From: Pedobacter suwonensis
GTDB taxonomy: Bacteria; Bacteroidota; Bacteroidia; Sphingobacteriales; Sphingobacteriaceae
Length of the DNA: 64,000 nucleotides
Assembly: GCF_900111825.1 (NCBI RefSeq)
Contig: NZ_FOJM01000006.1
Location: forward strand, 158,506-222,505
Reading direction: 5' to 3'
Shown: one piece after another, positions 58,999 through 64,000 of the stretch
How positions within the stretch are numbered: position 1 is the first letter of the stretch
How the letters are laid out: every line of letters begins with the position of its first letter
Notes under the pieces: generated by a model
Told to the model about the DNA's origin: nothing
The model's database searches: none
Seen by the model: the letters and a program-made list of their open reading frames with translations, nothing else
Position numbers and translations under genes: made by a program

Positions 58999-59763
58999 AT
59001 GCTGTTAAAATCTGTATCACCATTTCCTTTTCAATTCGGGCTTTTTGGTCATCAATACCATTATCATTACATTTTCGAAACCCTCGCTTTTATCATCGGC
59101 GTGAGGTTATATTACCATTATAAAAAAGGAATTGCAGATCCGATATCTGACGAAAACAGATTATGGATTATGTTAGGGGCCATGCTTGGTGCCCTGGTTG
59201 GCTCGCGGGTAGTGGCCGTGCTGGAAACGCCAGAAGTAGTCAATCATCTTACGTTTTCGGTTCTTTATCAAAGTAAAACCATTGTTGGCGGTTTGCTTGG
59301 CGGCTTATTTGGTGTCGAACTGATAAAAAAGATCATCGGAGTAAATATCGCCTCGGGAGATGTTTACGTGATCCCGATTTTAGTTGCATTGATTATAGGG
59401 CGGATCGGTTGCTTTTCAATGGGAATCGATGAACCGACCTATGGTATTCCTACCCGCTTTTTTATGGGGATGGATCTTGGTGACGGTATACCCAGACATC
59501 CGATCATGCTCTATGAAATGATTTATCTGGTACTTTTGATTTTTCTTTTCAACGGTTTGAAACATAAGGAATTGATTAACGGCGACCGTTTTAAATTATT
59601 TATGGTGCTTTATTTCTTATTTAGGTTTTTGATAGAGTTTATAAAGCCTTACCATTCGTTATTTTTAAATTTAAGCAGCATTCATTGGTCTGCATTGTTT
59701 ATTTTTATTTATTATTATAGATTCATTTTTAGAATTTCTAAAAGAATCTTACCTAACCTGTAA
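58999..59763 (+). CDS. Lgt-like membrane protein (prolipoprotein diacylglyceryl transferase family)
   Basis: This 254-aa polytopic protein has about seven helices. The Lgt-family layout is visible in MLGAMLGALVGSRVV, TIVGGLLGGLFGVELIKK, ALIIGRIGCFSMGIDEPTYG and HPIMLYEMIYLVLL. The Lgt arginine-glycine signature (GRIGCF) is present, but the protein is divergent and may act on another lipid or phospholipid head group. It abuts a radical SAM gene (1 nt between stop and ATG), which is not usual for housekeeping lgt. Confidence 0.85.
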   Translation: MLLKSVSPFPFQFGLFGHQYHYHYIFETLAFIIGVRLYYHYKKGIADPISDENRLWIMLGAMLGALVGSRVVAVLETPEVVNHLTFSVLYQSKTIVGGLLGGLFGVELIKKIIGVNIASGDVYVIPILVALIIGRIGCFSMGIDEPTYGIPTRFFMGMDLGDGIPRHPIMLYEMIYLVLLIFLFNGLKHKELINGDRFKLFMVLYFLFRFLIEFIKPYHSLFLNLSSIHWSALFIFIYYYRFIFRISKRILPNL

Positions 59764-59764
59764 C

Positions 59765-61162
59765 ATGATGGCCAATACCAGAGATTATATATACTACGAT
59801 TACACCAAAAGCCTTTGTCCTGAATGTTTACAGCTTTGCGATGCGAAAATTGTTTTTCAGGATGGTAAGGTGTTTATGCTGAAAAATTGTAGGACACATG
59901 GTGATAGTAAAGTGATGATTGCTGATGATGTTGAATATTATAAACAGATCAGGAATTACAATAAACAGTCTGAAATGCCACTTAAGTTTAATACCAAAGT
60001 GCATTACGGTTGTCCTTACGATTGTGGTTTGTGTACCGATCATGAACAGCATTCGTGTTTAACGGTAATAGAGGTTACCGATCGTTGCAACCTGGCCTGT
60101 CCAACCTGTTATGCCATGTCGTCACCAAATTATGGCAGGCACCGAACTTTGGCGGAAATAGAGCGGATGATGGATGTGGTAGTGGCCAACGAAGGCGAAC
60201 CTGATGTGGTTCAGCTGTCAGGCGGAGAACCAACCGTGCACCCTGAGTTTTTTAAGATTTTAGATCTCGCCAAAACTAAACCTATAAAACATTTAATGGT
60301 GAACACCAACGGTATCAGGATTGCCAAGGATATCAATTTTGTGGAAAAGCTAGCCACTTATATGCCCGATTTCGAAATTTACCTGCAGTTTGATAGTTTT
60401 AATGCTGATGTGTTGACCAAGCTAAGAGGCGAAGACCTTACTGAGGTAAGGAAAAAAGCCATTGATCATTTAAATCAGTTTAATGTATCGACCACCTTGG
60501 TTGTTACTTTGCAAAAAGGATTAAACGATCATGAAATTGGCGATATTTTAGATTATGCGCTCAAACAGAAATGTGTACGTGGGGTTACTTTCCAACCGAC
60601 CCAGGTTGCCGGAAGAAACGATGATTATAATGATCAGCAGGGAAGGATCACCTTAACCGAGGTGCGCAGAAAGATTTATGAGCAATATCCAACCTTCACC
60701 CCACAGGATTTGATTCCCGTACCCTGCAATCCTGATGCATTATGTATGGCTTATGCTTTAAAAATCGGCGATGAAGTCATCCCGATGACACATCTGATCA
60801 ATCCTGAAGATTTGCTCAATAATTCGAAAAATACCATCGTGTTCGAACATGATGAAAAATTGAAAGAACATATGCTCAACTTGTTTAGCACAGGTGTTTC
60901 GGTCGATTGTGCAGAAGACACTTTTGGCGAATTGATGTGCTGCCTGCCAAGAGTAAAATCAGATAGTTTGAGTTACGATAATTTATTTCGGATCATTATC
61001 ATGAATTTTATGGATCCGCTTGATTTTGATGTGCGGGCAGTCAAAAAATCTTGTGTGCACATTGTAAGCGATAAATATAAAATGGTGCCTTTCGAGACCA
61101 TGAATATTTTTTACCGCGATAATAAAATAGATCTGATCAGGGAAAAATTAAATATGAATTAA
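59765..61162 (+). CDS. Tes-like radical SAM protein
   Basis: This 465-aa enzyme has the radical SAM motif CNLACPTC (Cys108, Cys112, Cys115). Additional cysteines ahead are Cys18, Cys21, Cys25, Cys42 and Cys83, Cys87, Cys90, Cys98. The run YGCPYDCGLCTDHEQHSCL, followed by IEVTDRCNLACPTCYA, closely resembles the tetraether lipid synthase (Tes, MJ0619-like) family, which joins lipid tails by carbon-carbon bonds. Other radical SAM parts are VVQLSGGEPTVHPEFF and MVNTNGIRIAKD. Its coupling to an Lgt-like gene suggests a lipid substrate; the exact product is unknown. Confidence 0.88.
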   Translation: MMANTRDYIYYDYTKSLCPECLQLCDAKIVFQDGKVFMLKNCRTHGDSKVMIADDVEYYKQIRNYNKQSEMPLKFNTKVHYGCPYDCGLCTDHEQHSCLTVIEVTDRCNLACPTCYAMSSPNYGRHRTLAEIERMMDVVVANEGEPDVVQLSGGEPTVHPEFFKILDLAKTKPIKHLMVNTNGIRIAKDINFVEKLATYMPDFEIYLQFDSFNADVLTKLRGEDLTEVRKKAIDHLNQFNVSTTLVVTLQKGLNDHEIGDILDYALKQKCVRGVTFQPTQVAGRNDDYNDQQGRITLTEVRRKIYEQYPTFTPQDLIPVPCNPDALCMAYALKIGDEVIPMTHLINPEDLLNNSKNTIVFEHDEKLKEHMLNLFSTGVSVDCAEDTFGELMCCLPRVKSDSLSYDNLFRIIIMNFMDPLDFDVRAVKKSCVHIVSDKYKMVPFETMNIFYRDNKIDLIREKLNMN

Positions 61163-61163
61163 T

Positions 61164-61358
61164 ATGGATGGTTTATTCGGCTTATTTGTGATTTACATTC
61201 TTACTGCAATTGTACTTTTTGTAGTGGGGATCATTCAGATTATCATTAAATCTTCCAGGAACGAACCGGTGAAACCAGGATTGAAACTGCTTATTATTTC
61301 GGTAATAATGGCTGTAATTGGTTTTGGTGCTTGTGCCGTATTGCTTTTTAACAGTTAA
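61164..61358 (+). CDS. Small two-helix membrane protein A
   Basis: This 64-aa protein has two membrane helices (about 4-27 and 41-62) joined by the basic loop KSSRNEPVKPGLK. It starts 1 nt after the radical SAM stop and is 15 nt before a paralogue. The two share the pattern VVGIIQIIIK-x-RN-x-PVKPG and GACAV. Function unknown; association with the lipid operon suggests a membrane-embedded helper. Confidence 0.8.
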   Translation: MDGLFGLFVIYILTAIVLFVVGIIQIIIKSSRNEPVKPGLKLLIISVIMAVIGFGACAVLLFNS

Positions 61359-61373
61359 TCTCAAAACAAGCGT

Positions 61374-61568
61374 ATGGGAATTTTTATTGTATATTGGGTA
61401 ATTGCGGTTTTGTTGTTTGTAATTGGCATTGTGCAGATTATTATAAAAGCTGTAAGAAATCAGCCCGTTAAACCTGGAATTCAGTTAGTTATCGCTTCGG
61501 TTATTATGCTGGTAATAGGAGCAGGGGCATGTGCGGTCATTCTATCCAATCTGAAAATCGGCCATTAG
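61374..61568 (+). CDS. Small two-helix membrane protein B
   Basis: This 64-aa paralogue of the previous gene has helices at about 5-27 and 40-58 and loop KAVRNQPVKPGIQ. The tandem duplication is clear from the shared GIxQIIIK, RNxPVKPG and GACAVxL motifs. It ends the operon; an RTCTCAN heptamer array follows. Confidence 0.78.
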   Translation: MGIFIVYWVIAVLLFVIGIVQIIIKAVRNQPVKPGIQLVIASVIMLVIGAGACAVILSNLKIGH

Positions 61569-61609
61569 TTACTTTTTGGTGTGTTTGCACCATTTTTAGG
61601 TTTTGTTAT

Positions 61610-61672
61610 GTCTCATATCCCACATCTCCAGTCTCACATCTCATATCTCACGTCTCCAGTCTCAAATCTCAA
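61610..61672. repeat. Heptamer array RTCTCAN, nine units
   Basis: Nine phased 7-mers occur: GTCTCAT, ATCCCAC, ATCTCCA, GTCTCAC, ATCTCAT, ATCTCAC, GTCTCCA, GTCTCAA, ATCTCAA. The words are the same family as the right half of the mreB-mreC array (CATATCT/CACATCT). Confidence 0.88.
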
Positions 61673-61747
61673 TAATTAACTTCCTCCTTTGACCTTTAAA
61701 TAATATCTTTGCGTTTTAATAAAATTGATCATCATCCGGGCTTGTCC

Positions 61748-61775
61748 CGATACTTGATACTCATTACTTGATTCT
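61748..61775. repeat. Heptamer array CGATACT, four units
   Basis: CGATACT, TGATACT, CATTACT, TGATTCT run up to 5 nt before the pheT ATG. They are the complementary sense of the AGTATCA array at 10628-10662. Confidence 0.75.
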
Positions 61776-61780
61776 CTAAA

Positions 61781-64000
61781 ATGAAAATATCATATAACTG
61801 GTTAAAGCAATTCGTACAAATTGAAAAAACACCTCAGGAGCTTTCTTTAATTCTTACCAATGTAGGTTTGGAGGTAGAAAGTGTAGAAAAAGTGCAGCCT
61901 GTTGTGGGCGGTTTAGAGGGCTTGGTTATTGGCGAAGTATTAACCTGTATTCAGCATCCCAATGCCGATCGGTTACGTATTACCACTGTAAATGTTGGTG
62001 GTAAAGAAAATCTTCAGATTGTTTGCGGTGCGCCAAATGTAGGCGCCGGCCAAAAAGTGGTGGTAGCTACCGTGGGTACTACGGTATATCCCTTAGAGGG
62101 AGAACCTTTCAAGATAAAAGAATCAAAAATCAGAGGAGAACTTTCGCAGGGAATGATCTGTGCCGAAGATGAAATCGGTTTGGGTAAATCGCATGATGGG
62201 ATTATGATCCTTGCTGAAGATACCGAAGTTGGAATCCGTGCAAAAGATCATTTTAAAATGGATGACGATTTTGTTTTCGAAATCGGATTAACACCTAACC
62301 GTGCCGATGCGGCTTCGCATTTGGGCGTGGCGAGAGATGTTGCTGCTTATTTCAGGAGTGAGTATGAAATGCCCGATATTTCCGCATTCAAAACGGACAA
62401 CGAAAATCTGGTTATTCCGGTTGAAGTAGAAGATTTGGCCGCTTGTCCGCGTTATAGTAGCGTTACCATTTCGGGCGTTACCGTAGCAGAATCGCCTGAC
62501 TGGTTAAAAGACAAATTAAAGGTAATTGGTGTACGTCCGATTAATAATGTGGTAGATGTTACCAATTATGTGCTTCATGGTTTGGGGCAACCATTACATG
62601 CATTTGATGCTGATAAAGTTGCCGGTGGAAAAGTAATCGTTAAAAAAGCGGAAGAAGGAACTCCTTTTGTAACGCTTGATGATGTGGAGCGAAAGTTGAG
62701 TGCAGATGATCTGATGATCTGCAATGCTGAAGCACCAATGTGCATTGCAGGGGTGTTTGGTGGCAAATCTTCTGGTGTAGATACGAGTACCAAAAATATT
62801 TTCCTCGAAAGTGCTTACTTCAATTCTGTTTCTGTGCGTAAAACGTCGAAAAGACATGGTTTAAAAACCGATGCCTCTTTCCGGTATGAGCGTGGTACTG
62901 ATCCTGAGATTACGGTTACCGCATTAAAATATGCAGCCATGTTGATTAAAGAACTGGCTGGCGGCGAAATTTCCTCTCCGGTTGCTGATATTTATCCAAA
63001 CCACATCAAGCCCTTTGAGTTTGAGGTAAGTTATACCAATATCAATAAACTGATCGGTGCAAATATCCCATCTGCCGAAATCAAACACATCATAACTGCG
63101 TTAGGTATTTCCGCTACCAATACCGCTGAGGATACTTTGGCTTTAAGGGTGCCATCATTTAAAGTAGACGTAACCCGCGAATGCGACATTACAGAAGAAG
63201 TTCTGCGTATTTACGGTTATAACAATGTTGAAATCCCTTCAAAGGTAAACGCATCACTTTCTTACAGTGTTAAGCCTGAAAAGGAAAATACACATAACGT
63301 AATTGCAGATATGCTTACCGCGAATGGTTATGCTGAGATTATGTGCAACTCGTTAACCAAATCGGCCTATTCAAAAAATTTAGATGAAGCTGTATTTATT
63401 TTAAATCCGTTAAGCAGTGATCTAAATGTAATGCGCCAGAATTTACTGATGCCGGCGCTGGAAAGTGTAGCATACAATCAAAACCGGAAGAACTCGGATG
63501 TGAAGTTTTATGAATTTGGTAAAACCTATCATTTGATTAACGAAAAGTATGTTGAGCGGCCAAGGTTGTTATTATTGATTGCTGGTGCCAAGCAAAGTGA
63601 GCAATGGAACCACCAGGCTAAACCGGCAACTTTTTATAATTTAAAATCAGCTGTTGATGCAGTTATATCACGTTTGGGGATTGCCAGTTATCAGTCGGAT
63701 GTTTTAAACGATGAAAACTTTGCTTATGGAATTAAATATTTCCGTGGAGATAAAACTTTGGTAAGTTTCGGTGCTGTTTCAAAAGCTGATCGTAAAGTAG
63801 CTGATGTGAATACAGAAGTGTTTTATGCGGATTTTGATTGGGCTGTTTTGTTGGATATTGTAAGGAAAAATAAAATCGTGCACAAAGATGTTGCTAAATA
63901 TCCGCAGGTACGTCGTGATCTTTCCTTATTAATTGACCAAAATGTAACTTTCGATACCTTAAAGGGGATTGCATTTAAAACGGATAAAAAGCTGATTAAG
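61781..64000 (+). CDS. pheT: Phenylalanyl-tRNA synthetase beta subunit, 3' truncated by window
   Basis: The frame is open from ATG 61781 to the window end: 740 codons of an expected 800 or so. Class II beta-subunit order is present. The EMAP/tRNA-binding domain includes VIGEVLTCIQHPNADRLRIT and the GAPNVGAGQKVVVATVGT segment. The B3/B4 editing region contains GLTPNRADAASHLGVARD, with B5 (VDVTRECDITEEVLRIYGYN) after it. The start of the FDX anti-codon-binding domain is visible at the edge (KYPQVRRDLSLLIDQ). It charges tRNA-Phe as part of the alpha2beta2 enzyme. No pheS lies in the window. Confidence 0.96.
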   Translation, partial: MKISYNWLKQFVQIEKTPQELSLILTNVGLEVESVEKVQPVVGGLEGLVIGEVLTCIQHPNADRLRITTVNVGGKENLQIVCGAPNVGAGQKVVVATVGTTVYPLEGEPFKIKESKIRGELSQGMICAEDEIGLGKSHDGIMILAEDTEVGIRAKDHFKMDDDFVFEIGLTPNRADAASHLGVARDVAAYFRSEYEMPDISAFKTDNENLVIPVEVEDLAACPRYSSVTISGVTVAESPDWLKDKLKVIGVRPINNVVDVTNYVLHGLGQPLHAFDADKVAGGKVIVKKAEEGTPFVTLDDVERKLSADDLMICNAEAPMCIAGVFGGKSSGVDTSTKNIFLESAYFNSVSVRKTSKRHGLKTDASFRYERGTDPEITVTALKYAAMLIKELAGGEISSPVADIYPNHIKPFEFEVSYTNINKLIGANIPSAEIKHIITALGISATNTAEDTLALRVPSFKVDVTRECDITEEVLRIYGYNNVEIPSKVNASLSYSVKPEKENTHNVIADMLTANGYAEIMCNSLTKSAYSKNLDEAVFILNPLSSDLNVMRQNLLMPALESVAYNQNRKNSDVKFYEFGKTYHLINEKYVERPRLLLLIAGAKQSEQWNHQAKPATFYNLKSAVDAVISRLGIASYQSDVLNDENFAYGIKYFRGDKTLVSFGAVSKADRKVADVNTEVFYADFDWAVLLDIVRKNKIVHKDVAKYPQVRRDLSLLIDQNVTFDTLKGIAFKTDKKLIK

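Overview
The window looks like a chromosomal segment of a Bacteroidota bacterium, most likely family Sphingobacteriaceae (Pedobacter-like). The reasons are -7 boxes of the form TAnnTTTG, sometimes with TTG or TTTG 18-20 nt upstream; few Shine-Dalgarno sequences; CarboxypepD_reg-type outer-membrane receptors beside LytTR two-component genes; many lipoproteins; a Bacteroidota-type rhamnose operon; and a purH / mreBCD-mrdA-rodA block. Species assignment is inference, because no database was available.

Layout. 1-544: tandem 73-bp repeats, then the rpsF promoter. 545-1620: rpsF-rpsR-rplI. 1818-8854: an SDR, secreted or lipoproteins, mtgA, a large AsmA-like protein and small conserved proteins. 8855-9825: gene-free, with a duplicated element of about 290 bp. 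9826-12028: an iron-sulfur electron-transfer pair. 12257-12634: two tRNA-Phe copies, each with its own promoter and terminator. 12694-16678: SRPBCC protein, S41 protease, LEA-like lipoprotein, GNAT enzyme. 16768-21199: outer-membrane receptor divergent from a LytS-like kinase/LytTR regulator pair, with candidate LytTR operators between them. 23206-30397: L-rhamnose operon (transporter, isomerase, kinase, bifunctional aldolase/dehydrogenase, GntR-LacI regulator). 30449-31128: HigBA-like toxin-antitoxin locus with a frameshifted toxin. 31153-34539: SNF2 helicase. 34794-37949: two NAD-dependent epimerase-like proteins, a Crp/Fnr regulator, thymidine kinase. 38115-38285: a small membrane-protein gene broken by an in-frame stop. 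39973-47451: cell-shape block rodA-mrdA-mreD-mreC-mreB and purH.

47965-55514 is the accessory core. It holds an Abi_2/HEPN-type abortive-infection gene with a structured 5' leader, convergent with a complete grasp-with-spasm RiPP operon: two GG-leader precursors, an ATP-grasp, a previously easy-to-miss 59-aa ORF, a SPASM protein, a C39-peptidase ABC transporter and an HlyD-type adaptor. 56211-58995: purN, rpsT, radC, a secreted EEP phosphodiesterase. 58999-61568: an Lgt-like membrane protein, a Tes-like radical SAM protein and two paralogous two-helix membrane proteins, a likely lipid-modifying operon. 61781-64000: pheT, cut by the window end.

A second layer runs through the intergenic DNA: degenerate arrays with a strict 7-nt period (for example GCCAACT, RTCTCAN, GACTNNN, AGTATCA, TTCCATN). 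Several are arranged as inverted halves between converging genes, and some run into start or stop codons. The most promising leads are the 59-aa ORF in the RiPP operon, the Abi_2 leader RNA, the Lgt-like/radical SAM operon, and the heptamer arrays.
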